Shown: in pieces, positions 6,577 through 14,028 of the stretch
Layout of the letters: the number at the start of each line of letters is the position of its first letter
How positions within the stretch are numbered: position 1 is the stretch's first letter
Made by a program: the position numbers and the translations under genes
The notes under the pieces: model-generated
The model's database searches: none
Told to the model about the DNA's origin: nothing
Seen by the model: only the letters and a program-made list of their open reading frames with translations
Source: CAZLNO01 sp964561005
GTDB taxonomy: Bacteria > Pseudomonadota > Alphaproteobacteria > Kiloniellales > Rhodovibrionaceae
NCBI GenBank assembly: GCA_964561005.1
Contig: CAZLNO010000080.1
Span: 1-19,043, forward strand
Reading direction: 5' to 3'
Length of the DNA stretch: 19,043 bases

Positions 6577-9384
6577 ATGGATAGCGGTCTTCTGGAAGCA
6601 TCCGCGGCACGGGACCCGCGCGCGCCGAGCGACGTGCTCGACATCCCGGCGCTGCAGGGCGAGGTGACGGCGGCCTCGGAGCAAGGGCTATCGGACGACG
6701 CGCTGCGCGGCCGGGTGTTCGACATCCTGAGGCGGCACCTCCGGGCCGGCCGGGCGGAGATCCGCCGCCGCTTCGAGGCGGGCGAGAGCGACGGCGCCGC
6801 GGTGCTGCGGGAGACCTGTTATCTGGTCGACGGCCTCGTGCGGGCGCTCCATGACCACGCCGCCGGCCACCTCTATCCCGAGGCCAACCCCTCGACCGGC
6901 GAGCGCCTGGCGCTGGTCGCCGTCGGCGGCTATGGCCGGGGCGAGCTGGCGCCGGCCTCGGATGTCGATATCCTCTTCCTGCTGCCCTACAAGATCACGC
7001 CGCGCGGCGAGCAGATCGTCGAGTCCATCCTGTATTTCCTCTGGGACCTGGGCCTCAAGGTCGGCCCGGCGACCCGCTCGGTCGACGACTGCATCCGCCA
7101 GGCGCGCGCCGACCTGACCATCCGCACCAATCTGCTGGAGGCGCGCTACCTTTGCGGCGAGCGGGCGCTGTTCGACGAGTTGCGCCGGCGTTACGAGAGC
7201 GAGGTGCAGGCCGGCACGGCGGCGGCGTTCATCGAGGGCAAGCTGGCCGAGCGCGACGAGCGGCACAAGCGCCTGGGCGACTCCCGCTACCAGCTCGAAC
7301 CCAACATCAAGGAGGGCAAGGGCGGCCTGCGCGACCTCTCCACGCTGTTCTGGATCGCCAAATACGTCTACCGCGTGGACGACGCGGCGAAGCTGGTCGC
7401 GCGCGGCGTGTTCAGCGCCGAGGAGGCGCGGCGCTTCGACGCGGCGCACCACTTCCTGTGGACGGTGCGCTGCCACCTGCACTTCCTGACCGGCCGCGGC
7501 GAGGAGCGCCTGACCTTCGACCTGCAGAAGGAGGTCGCCGCCCGCATGGGCTACCACGACCACGCCGGCGCCAAGGCGGTCGAGCGCTTCATGAAGGACT
7601 ACTACCTCGTGGCCAAGGACGTGGGCGAGCTGACCCGCATCGTCTGCGCCCAGCTCGAAGCCGAGCACAAGCGCCGCGCCCGCTTCCGCCTGCCGGGGCT
7701 GAACCGGCGCCGGCGGGTGGACGGCTTCAAGGTCGAGGGCGACCGCCTGTCCGTCGCGAAGCCGGAGGCGTTCCGCGACGCCCCCATCCGCATGCTGAGG
7801 ATCTTCGCCGCCGCGCAGGCGCACGACCTGGACATCCACCCGCGCGCGCTGCGCTGGATCACGCGGAACCTGGAGCGGATCGACGACGGCCTGCGCCGCG
7901 ATCCGGAAGCCAACAAGCTGTTCCTCGCCATCCTGACCTCGCCCAAGGACCCGGAGACGGCGCTGCGCCGGATGAACGAGGCCGGCGTGCTGGGCTGCTT
8001 CCTGCCCGAGTTCGGCCGTATCGTCGCGCAGATGCAGTACAACATGTACCACCACTACACGGTGGACGAGCACACGATCTTTGCCATCGGCGAGCTGTAC
8101 CGCATCGAGCAGGGGCTGCTGCAGGAGATCGCGCCGATCGCCAGCGAGGTCATCCACAAGGTGCAGTCGCGGCGCGCGCTCTATGTGGCGGTGCTGCTGC
8201 ACGACATCGCCAAGGGGCGGGCCGGCGACCACAGCGTGGTGGGCGAGGAGGTGGCGCTGGAGGTCTGTCCGCGCCTGGGCCTCAGCGAGGAGGAGAGCGA
8301 GACCGTCGCCTGGCTGGTGCGCCACCACCTCGACATGTCTGCGGTGGCCTTCAAGCGCGACCTGGGCGAGCCCAAGACCATCCGCGACTTCGCCGAGAAC
8401 GTGCAGTCGCTGGAGCGGCTGCGGCTGCTGCTCTGCCTGACGGTGGCGGACATCCGCGCGGTCGGGCCGGGTACCTGGAACGACTGGAAGGCCGCCCTGC
8501 TGCGCGACCTCTACTGGAACACCGAGGACGAGCTGGCCGGCGGCTTCCAGGCCGCCGCGCGCGACACCCGCGTGCAGCGCGCCAAGACAGCCCTGGCCGA
8601 GCGCCTGGGCGACTGGCCGCCGGCGGAGGTCCAGGACCACCTGGCGCGCGGCTATCCCTCCTACTGGCTGGGCTGGGACAGCGAGACCCACGAGCGCCAC
8701 GCCCGCATGATCCGCCAGGCGGCGCTGGAGGACCGGGCGCTGACGGTGGAGACGCGGGTCGACGACTACCGCGGCGTCACCGAGGTGACGGTCTACACCG
8801 CCGACCATCCGGGGCTGTTCAGCCGCATCGCCGGCGCCCTGGCGGTGGCCGGGGCGACGATCACCGCCGCGCGCATCTTCACCCTGAAGAACGGCATGGC
8901 GCTGGACACCTTCTGGGTGCGCGACACCGCCGGCGGCCCGCTGGACCGCCCGGACCGCCTGGCCCGCGTCAGCTCGGCGATCGAGCGCACGCTCTCCGGC
9001 CGCCTGAAGCCGATGCAGGAGCTGGCCGCGCGGCGCAACGGTATCCCCAGCCGCTACCGGGTGTTCAAAGTGCCGCCGCGGGTGCTGATCGACAACCAGA
9101 TCTCCGATCGCCACACCGTGATCGAGGTCAACGGCCGCGACCGCCCGGCGCTGCTGCACGAGCTGACGCAGGCGCTGTCCCGCCTGAACCTGATGATCCA
9201 CGGCGCCAAGATCTCGACCTACGGCGAGCGCGTGGTCGACGTCTTCTACGTGCAGGATGTCCTGGGCGGCAAGGTCGAGGCCACCGCCAAGCTCAACCGC
9301 ATCCGCCAGCGCCTCGCCGAGGTCCTCACCGAACCGGAATGCCGGGCGGCACCGGCGGGGGAAGAGGCCGCGAAGGTCGAGTGA
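6577..9384 (+). CDS. glnD: [Protein-PII] uridylyltransferase / uridylyl-removing enzyme
   Basis: GlnD is the cytoplasmic nitrogen sensor. It uridylylates PII (GlnB/GlnK) when glutamine is low and removes UMP when glutamine is high. The protein is 935 residues, a normal family length. The nucleotidyltransferase signature is at residues 117-131 (GGYGRGELAPASDVD, with Asp129 and Asp131), followed by NIKEGKGGLRDL. The HD hydrolase motif is LLHDIAKGRAGDHS (His542, Asp543). Two C-terminal ACT domains begin near residues 733 (VTEVTVYTADHPGLFSRIAG) and 846 (IEVNGRDRPALLHELTQAL) and bind glutamine. The start is uncertain: the ATG at 6577 has AGGAGG only 2 nt upstream, while the in-frame GTG at 6547 has no ribosome-binding site. 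A hairpin shared with the lipoprotein gene follows the stop. All catalytic motifs are intact. Confidence 0.97.
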   Translation: MDSGLLEASAARDPRAPSDVLDIPALQGEVTAASEQGLSDDALRGRVFDILRRHLRAGRAEIRRRFEAGESDGAAVLRETCYLVDGLVRALHDHAAGHLYPEANPSTGERLALVAVGGYGRGELAPASDVDILFLLPYKITPRGEQIVESILYFLWDLGLKVGPATRSVDDCIRQARADLTIRTNLLEARYLCGERALFDELRRRYESEVQAGTAAAFIEGKLAERDERHKRLGDSRYQLEPNIKEGKGGLRDLSTLFWIAKYVYRVDDAAKLVARGVFSAEEARRFDAAHHFLWTVRCHLHFLTGRGEERLTFDLQKEVAARMGYHDHAGAKAVERFMKDYYLVAKDVGELTRIVCAQLEAEHKRRARFRLPGLNRRRRVDGFKVEGDRLSVAKPEAFRDAPIRMLRIFAAAQAHDLDIHPRALRWITRNLERIDDGLRRDPEANKLFLAILTSPKDPETALRRMNEAGVLGCFLPEFGRIVAQMQYNMYHHYTVDEHTIFAIGELYRIEQGLLQEIAPIASEVIHKVQSRRALYVAVLLHDIAKGRAGDHSVVGEEVALEVCPRLGLSEEESETVAWLVRHHLDMSAVAFKRDLGEPKTIRDFAENVQSLERLRLLLCLTVADIRAVGPGTWNDWKAALLRDLYWNTEDELAGGFQAAARDTRVQRAKTALAERLGDWPPAEVQDHLARGYPSYWLGWDSETHERHARMIRQAALEDRALTVETRVDDYRGVTEVTVYTADHPGLFSRIAGALAVAGATITAARIFTLKNGMALDTFWVRDTAGGPLDRPDRLARVSSAIERTLSGRLKPMQELAARRNGIPSRYRVFKVPPRVLIDNQISDRHTVIEVNGRDRPALLHELTQALSRLNLMIHGAKISTYGERVVDVFYVQDVLGGKVEATAKLNRIRQRLAEVLTEPECRAAPAGEEAAKVE

Positions 9385-9385
9385 T

Positions 9386-9423
9386 GCGGGGCGCGGTCCC
9401 CGGCCGCGCCCCGGACGTTTCCA
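9386..9423 (+). terminator. Hairpin after glnD, second copy of the shared 38-nt unit
   Basis: CGGGGCGCGG (9387-9396) pairs perfectly with CCGCGCCCCG (9404-9413), a 10-bp stem with a 7-nt loop beginning 2 nt after the glnD stop and followed by GACGTTTCC. The next gene starts at 9441, so the hairpin may terminate glnD or reduce read-through into it. It matches 5888-5925 in inverse orientation at 33 of 38 positions. Confidence 0.5.
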
Positions 9424-9440
9424 CGCCAAGGAGACCTTCC

Positions 9441-10307
9441 ATGACCGTCGCGCTCATCCAAGTGCCCTTCGATTCCGGCCAGCGGGAGCTGCGGATGGGG
9501 CTGGGGCCGGGGCGGTTGATGGCGTTGGGGGCGCGGGAGGTTGCGGCGCGGGCGCACGGCGGCGAGGCGGTGCCGGGGCGGATCGACAGCGACGAGCCGT
9601 TTCCGCTGGAGGCCGCCACCGCCTTCGACCTGGCGCGCAAGCTCTCGGGAGACGTGGCGCGGGCGCGGCGCGAGGGCGCGTTCCCGCTGGTGCTGGCGGG
9701 CAACTGCATGAGCGCCGTGGGCACGCTGGCCGGGCTGGCCGAGGTGCCGCGCCTGGGCATCGTCTGGCTGGACGCGCACGGCGACCTGAACACCCCGGAG
9801 ACCTCGTCCAGCGGTTTCGTCGACGGCATGGCGCTGGCGGTGGCGACCGGCCGCTGCTGGCGCCCGCTGGCCGAGAGTGTGCCGGGCTTCGCGCCGGTCG
9901 CCGACCGGCAGGTGCTGCACGCCGGCGCCCGCGCGCTGGACCCGGCGGAGCGGGACATCCTGGCCGCGGGAGACATCGTGGCGGTGGACGGGGCGGCCTT
10001 CCGCGGCCAGGGCGCCGAGGCCCTGGACACGGCGCTGGACGTGTTGGCGCCGCGGGTGGACGCGGTCTATCTGCACCTCGACCTGGACGTGCACGATGCG
10101 GCCGAACTGACCGCCAACCCCTTCGCCGAGCCCGGCGGGCCGGGCGCGGCGCAGGTCCGGGAGGCCGTCGCGCGCGTGGCCGCGCGCCTGCCGCTGGCGG
10201 CCGCGGCGCTCACGGCCTACGCGCCCGAGTGGGACCGCGACGGCGCGGCCGGGCAGGCGGCGCTGGAGCTGATCGAGACGCTGCTGGCCGCCCGCCCGCG
10301 CGGGTGA
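9441..10307 (+). CDS. Arginase/agmatinase-fold protein with one metal-ligand His missing
   Basis: A 288-residue member of the ureohydrolase (arginase/agmatinase/histone-deacetylase-like) fold. The ATG at 9441 has AAGGAGA about 6 bp upstream. Seen: WLDAHGDLNTPETSSSG (Asp111, His113, Asp115) and HLDLDVHD (Asp214, Asp216, Asp219), two of the three metal-binding motifs. The first motif, normally GGDHS, reads AGNCMSAVG (Asn88-Cys89), so the His that binds the A-site manganese is absent. TAYAPEWD near the C-terminus keeps the usual Pro-Glu. Arginase-fold proteins with this N-C variant form a recognisable subgroup as far as I know, but their substrate is not known to me. It may hydrolyse a guanidino compound with an altered metal centre, or act non-canonically. 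It sits tail-to-tail, 9 bp from the HisA-like gene. Confidence 0.8.
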   Translation: MTVALIQVPFDSGQRELRMGLGPGRLMALGAREVAARAHGGEAVPGRIDSDEPFPLEAATAFDLARKLSGDVARARREGAFPLVLAGNCMSAVGTLAGLAEVPRLGIVWLDAHGDLNTPETSSSGFVDGMALAVATGRCWRPLAESVPGFAPVADRQVLHAGARALDPAERDILAAGDIVAVDGAAFRGQGAEALDTALDVLAPRVDAVYLHLDLDVHDAAELTANPFAEPGGPGAAQVREAVARVAARLPLAAAALTAYAPEWDRDGAAGQAALELIETLLAARPRG

Positions 10308-10316
10308 AGGTGCCGA

Positions 10317-11060
10317 TCAGGTGAACGCCGGCGCCTTGTAGGGCTGGCGGGCGACGTCCAGCGCCTCCCCGAGGTCGACCGAGCCGCTGAACAGCGCGCG
10401 GCCGATGATGCAGCCGGCGATGTTGGGCAGGTAGCGCAGGTAGGCCACGTCATCCAGGGTCTTCACCGTGCCGCTGGCGATCACCGGGATGCTCAGGTCC
10501 TGGCCCATCTGCGAGGTGGCGGCGATGCTGCTGTCCGGCAGGTCGTCGTCGCGGTCGATGTCGGTGTAGATGATCTCCGCCACGCCCGATTGCTCGAAGC
10601 TCTTGCCCAGCTCCAGCGCGGTGAAGGCGGTCTTCTCGCGCCAGCCCTCGATGACGACATAGCCCTCCCGCGCGTCGACGCTGACCACGATGCGGCCGGG
10701 GTAGTGCGCGCAGGCGTACTCGACCAGGCGGCGGTCCTTGACGGCAGCGGTGCCCAGCACGACCCGCGCGGCGCCGTGCTCGAACCACCAGTCGACGCTG
10801 TGGGTGGTGCGGATGCCGCCGCCGACCTGCACCGGGATCTTCACCGCCTTGATGATCTCGCAGATCAGGTCGGCGTTGTGCCGGCCGCCCTGGATCACGC
10901 CGTCGAGGTCGACGATGTGCAGCCAGTCCGCGCCCTGTCCCTCGAACTTCTTCGCGGCCTCCAGCGGCGCGATGTCGTAGACCGTGGGTTCCTCCATGCG
11001 GCCGCGCACCAGGTTCACGCAGCGGCCGTCCTGCAACTCGATGTCGGGATAGATGATCAT
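10317..11060 (-). CDS. HisA-like (betaalpha)8-barrel protein with altered catalytic residues
   Basis: A 247-residue protein clearly homologous to HisA (ProFAR isomerase of histidine synthesis). The ATG at 11060 has GAGGG 8 bp upstream. The first strand reads MIIYPDIELQDGRCVNLVRG, where true HisA has P-A-I-D; the catalytic Asp8 is replaced by Glu8. Retained are VDLDG (51-54), VGGGIR (79-84), the second acid Asp129 in VVSVDAREG, EGWRE, Thr166 in YTDIDRD and the phosphate-binding IASGTV and IIGRALF segments. The usual D-G after the I-x-R segment is D-D (Asp171-Asp172). Histidine biosynthesis genes are not nearby. It is probably a paralog with a related phosphoribosyl or sugar-phosphate isomerase role, or a divergent HisA. 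A genome-wide check for a canonical hisA would decide. Confidence 0.8.
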   Translation of the reverse strand: MIIYPDIELQDGRCVNLVRGRMEEPTVYDIAPLEAAKKFEGQGADWLHIVDLDGVIQGGRHNADLICEIIKAVKIPVQVGGGIRTTHSVDWWFEHGAARVVLGTAAVKDRRLVEYACAHYPGRIVVSVDAREGYVVIEGWREKTAFTALELGKSFEQSGVAEIIYTDIDRDDDLPDSSIAATSQMGQDLSIPVIASGTVKTLDDVAYLRYLPNIAGCIIGRALFSGSVDLGEALDVARQPYKAPAFT

Positions 11061-11342
11061 CTCGCGTACCCTCGCGTCTGAAAGTCCTGCCGTCGAATGT
11101 TCCGGAGTCCGGGCCGTGTCCCATGACGGGCAGTCCGCGTCCGCGACGAGGCGGCGCGGCGAGGCCTGTTTCCGAGACCACTTTGCGCAATGCCGGATCG
11201 CCACTCTATCGCTTCTGCGACAACCTGACGGCGTTGTAACTCTATACAGATCACACCGCCGTGCGAAGCTGGCGCCCGCGCGGGCCTTTCCCGGCGCGGG
11301 CGCTTTCGGCTAGACACGGGCGGGCAGGCAGACAGGGGCCTC
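11061..11342. promoter_or_regulatory. Divergent region between HisA-like gene and murJ with a strong hairpin
   Basis: No gene is apparent in these 282 bp. TATACA (11243-11248) resembles a plus-strand -10 hexamer, without a clear -35 box. A perfect 10-bp inverted repeat, GCGCCCGCGC (11272-11281) and GCGCGGGCGC (11294-11303), with a 12-nt loop and followed by TTT, lies about 40 nt before the murJ start. It could be a leader hairpin. The murJ ribosome-binding site is weak (AGGGG near 11334). Confidence 0.35.
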
Positions 11343-12917
11343 ATGGCGCTCGCGAAATCCTTCTTCACCGTCGGCGGCTACACCGGGCTCAGCCGGATTC
11401 TCGGGTTCGTGCGCGATATCCTGATGGCCTCGGTGCTTGGCACCGGGCCGGTGGCCGACGCCTTCTTCGTCGCCTTCCGCTTTCCGAACTTCTTTCGCCG
11501 CCTGTTCGCGGAGGGCGCGTTCAACGCGGCCTTCGTGCCGCTGTTCGCCCGCCGGCTGGAGGCCGAGGGCCGGGCGGCCGCCGTGCGCTTCGCCGAGGAG
11601 GTGCTGGCGCTGCTGGTGACGGTGCTGCTCGGCTTGACGCTGGTGGCCGTGCTGGCGATGCCCTGGCTGATGCACCTGCTGGCGCCGGGCTTCGCCGACG
11701 ACCCGGCGAAGTTCGAGACCGCGGTGCTGCTGACGCGGCTGACCTTTCCCTACCTGCTGTTCATGGCGCTGGTGGCGCTGTTCGGCGGCATCCTCAATTC
11801 CCTCTACAAGTTCGCCGCCTTCGCCGCGGCGCCGATCGTGCTCAACGTGTTCTTCATCGCCGCGCTGCTGGCCGTGATTCCCTGGCTCGGGCGGCCCGGC
11901 GAGGTGCTTGCCTGGACGGTCACCGCCGCCGGCGTCGGGCAGTTCCTGCTGCTGGTGGAAGCCTGCCGGCGCGCCGGCATCGTGCCGCGCCTGCCCGCGC
12001 CGAGGTTGACACCCGGCGTGCGGCGCACCCTGAGGCTGATGGGGCCGGGTCTGCTGTCGGCCGGGGCGCTGCAGCTCAACCTCGTGGTCGGCACCATCAT
12101 CGCCTCGTTGCAGGACGGGGCGGTGAGCTACCTCTACTACGCGGACCGGGTCTATCAGCTCCCCCTGGGGCTGATCGGCATCGCCTTCGGCGTCGTCCTG
12201 CTGCCGGACCTCTCGCGCAAGCTGCGGGCGGGGCAGGACGCGGCGGCGCTGCACAGCCTCAATCGCGGCATCGAGCTGGCGATGCTGCTGAGCCTGCCGG
12301 CGGCGGTGGCCCTGGTCGCCATCCCGCAGCCCATCGTGACGGTGCTGTTCCAGCGCGGCGCCTTCGACGCCCCGGCGGCGAGCGCCACGGCCTGGGCGCT
12401 GGCGGCCTTCGCGCTGGGCGTGCCGGCCTATGTCATGGTCAAGATCCTGCAGCCGGCCTTCTTCGCCCGCGAGGACACCGTGACGCCGCTGCGCAGCGCG
12501 GTCGCCGGCGTCGTGGTCAACATCGCGCTCTCGCTCGGTCTGTTCTTCTGGATCGGCCACGTCGGCATCGCGCTGGCCACGGCGGTCGCGGCCTTCGTGC
12601 AGGCGGGCACGCTGGCCGCCTGGCTGCGCCGGGCGGGCTATCTGCATTTGGACGAGCGGCTGCGCGCGCGCCTGCCGCGCATCGCGCTGGCCAGCGCGGC
12701 GATGGGGGCGGGGCTGCTGGCGGGCGCCTGGAGTCTGGAGTCCTGGCTGGCGGGCGGCCCGGCGAAGGCGGTGCCGGCGCTGGCGCTCCTGGTCGTCGGC
12801 GGCATGGCGCTCTACGGCGTGCTGGCGCTGCTGCTGCGCGCGGGCGACACGCGCGAGCTGGGCGCCCTGCTGCGCCGGCGGCGGGGCGAAGCGCGGGGCC
12901 CGGCGGGCAAGGGCTAG
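11343..12917 (+). CDS. murJ: Lipid II flippase MurJ (MviN family)
   Basis: MurJ moves the peptidoglycan precursor lipid II across the inner membrane and is usually essential. The protein has 524 residues and about 14 hydrophobic segments, typical of this MOP-superfamily transporter. The N-terminus MALAKSFFTVGGYTGLSRIL followed by GFVRDILMASVLGTG and VADAFFVAFRFPNFFRRLFAEGAFN is the hallmark block of the family. Other conserved parts are YYADRVYQLPLGLIGIAFGVVLLPDLS, VLFQRGAFD and LQPAFFAREDT. The gene usually lies directly after glnD in alphaproteobacteria; here two genes intervene. Its TAG stop overlaps the stop of the convergent sulfotransferase gene. The last 25 residues are Arg/Gly-rich and cytoplasmic. 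Confidence 0.97.
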   Translation: MALAKSFFTVGGYTGLSRILGFVRDILMASVLGTGPVADAFFVAFRFPNFFRRLFAEGAFNAAFVPLFARRLEAEGRAAAVRFAEEVLALLVTVLLGLTLVAVLAMPWLMHLLAPGFADDPAKFETAVLLTRLTFPYLLFMALVALFGGILNSLYKFAAFAAAPIVLNVFFIAALLAVIPWLGRPGEVLAWTVTAAGVGQFLLLVEACRRAGIVPRLPAPRLTPGVRRTLRLMGPGLLSAGALQLNLVVGTIIASLQDGAVSYLYYADRVYQLPLGLIGIAFGVVLLPDLSRKLRAGQDAAALHSLNRGIELAMLLSLPAAVALVAIPQPIVTVLFQRGAFDAPAASATAWALAAFALGVPAYVMVKILQPAFFAREDTVTPLRSAVAGVVVNIALSLGLFFWIGHVGIALATAVAAFVQAGTLAAWLRRAGYLHLDERLRARLPRIALASAAMGAGLLAGAWSLESWLAGGPAKAVPALALLVVGGMALYGVLALLLRAGDTRELGALLRRRRGEARGPAGKG

Positions 12918-13906
12918 GACAGTCCGGCGCCAACCTCGGGTTCGGGTGGGCTGACCCTGGCCGCCGCCACCCGGTCCCCCAGGGGATAGCCGTGATGCGC
13001 CATGTCCAGGCCCCACTCGTCGCGCAGGACGCGGTTGCTCTCGGCGAAGCGGCGGCGCAGCGCCTCCACCGTCTCGGGGCCGAACAGGCGCTCCGGCGTC
13101 ACGCGCGGTCCGGCCAGGGCCGCGCGGTTCAGGCGGCCCATCAGGCTGGCGCACCACTTGCGCGGCAGCACGGGCGCGACGCAGCGCCGGTTTACGGCGT
13201 CGCCCTGGGTCACGTGGTTCATCACCCGCGCCAGAGGATACACCCGCGCGCGATAGGAAACGTTGGCCGGCTGCATGTGAGGCCGCTCGACGGGAACCCG
13301 CAGCTCCAAATCGCCGGCGAGGCCGCGCAGGAACGCGGGCGGGTCGGCCTTGAAGTCCTCGTAGAGACGGACGTGCACCCGCCCGGCGCCGAAGACCTGG
13401 CGGTAATGGCGCAGCAGGTGGTGGTACTCGAAGTGGTCGAGGCTGAACAGCGGCGCCTTGAAGGCCTTGGTCGGATCGCGCCCGGCCCGGGCGTAGGGGT
13501 GGATGAACCCCGCGGGCGAGGCCGTGCCGCCCCGGCGCAGGTACTGCAGGTAGGTCGCGGTCAGCATGTCGAGCTGCTCGCGCAGCAGCACGACGATGTG
13601 GGCGTCGGGGAACACCGCCCGGATGCGATAGGCGACATCCTTGGACAGCGCCTCCAGCAGGCCGCTGCTTTCGTAATGGCCGCACAGCGCCTCGTCGCAG
13701 ACCAGCGGCCGACGGTCCGGCGGCAGGGCCAGGGCCTGGCGCGCGGCCTCCGGGTCGAACTTGAAGGCGGTCGGAGAGAGGAAGGCCTCGCGCGTCGCCC
13801 GCCGCCCGGCGAAGGCGCCGCCCGCCACCTCGGGGTAGAAGAAACGCTGAAACCAGGTTGTCGCGGTCTTGTAGTGGCCGATGTGCACCACCGGGGCCTG
13901 CGTCAT
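12914..13906 (-). CDS. PAPS-dependent sulfotransferase family protein
   Basis: A 330-residue protein with the sulfotransferase 5'-phosphosulfate loop near the start, VVHIGHYKTATTWFQ (Lys13, Thr14, Thr16-Thr17). The second PAPS contact is LLREQLDMLTATYLQYLRRGG, where the family usually has Arg and Ser; the Arg is present, but Thr stands where Ser is expected. Such enzymes transfer sulfate from PAPS to a carbohydrate, lipid or other hydroxyl acceptor in the cytoplasm. The ATG at 13906 begins right at the motif; an in-frame TTG at 13927 is less likely. It follows the GMC oxidoreductase gene on the same strand after 122 bp and may share its pathway. The acceptor is unknown. Its stop overlaps the murJ stop within a CTAG palindrome. 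Confidence 0.8.
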   Translation of the reverse strand: MTQAPVVHIGHYKTATTWFQRFFYPEVAGGAFAGRRATREAFLSPTAFKFDPEAARQALALPPDRRPLVCDEALCGHYESSGLLEALSKDVAYRIRAVFPDAHIVVLLREQLDMLTATYLQYLRRGGTASPAGFIHPYARAGRDPTKAFKAPLFSLDHFEYHHLLRHYRQVFGAGRVHVRLYEDFKADPPAFLRGLAGDLELRVPVERPHMQPANVSYRARVYPLARVMNHVTQGDAVNRRCVAPVLPRKWCASLMGRLNRAALAGPRVTPERLFGPETVEALRRRFAESNRVLRDEWGLDMAHHGYPLGDRVAAARVSPPEPEVGAGLS

Positions 13907-13961
13907 GGCGTCCGTCTCGCTCCGCAAATCACAACCGTCGCCGCCGCCGCACGGCGTCTTG

Positions 13962-13989
13962 CATATATCACCGCCCGCGCGGGCGGCAA
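13962..13989 (-). promoter_or_regulatory. Candidate extended -10 promoter for the sulfotransferase gene with a palindromic spacer
   Basis: On the minus strand TTGCCG (13984-13989) and TATATG (13962-13967) are 16 bp apart, and TG-A precedes the -10 hexamer (extended -10). Transcription would begin about 50 nt before the ATG at 13906. The spacer contains a perfect 16-bp palindrome, CCGCCCGCGCGGGCGG (13971-13986), which overlaps the -35 edge and could be an operator, or a hairpin at the end of the GMC gene transcript. Confidence 0.35.
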
Positions 13990-14028
13990 ATGCCGCACGG
14001 CCGACATTTGGAAAGCGAGGGCAGACGC

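Noticed and set aside
6688..9429. 913-codon minus-strand frame opposite glnD
   Set aside because: Antisense shadow with no domain; all GlnD motifs are on the plus strand.
7152..10307. Very long plus-strand frame overlapping glnD
   Set aside because: Only its last 288 codons (the arginase-like gene) are real. The earlier part is a low-complexity shadow of glnD in another frame.
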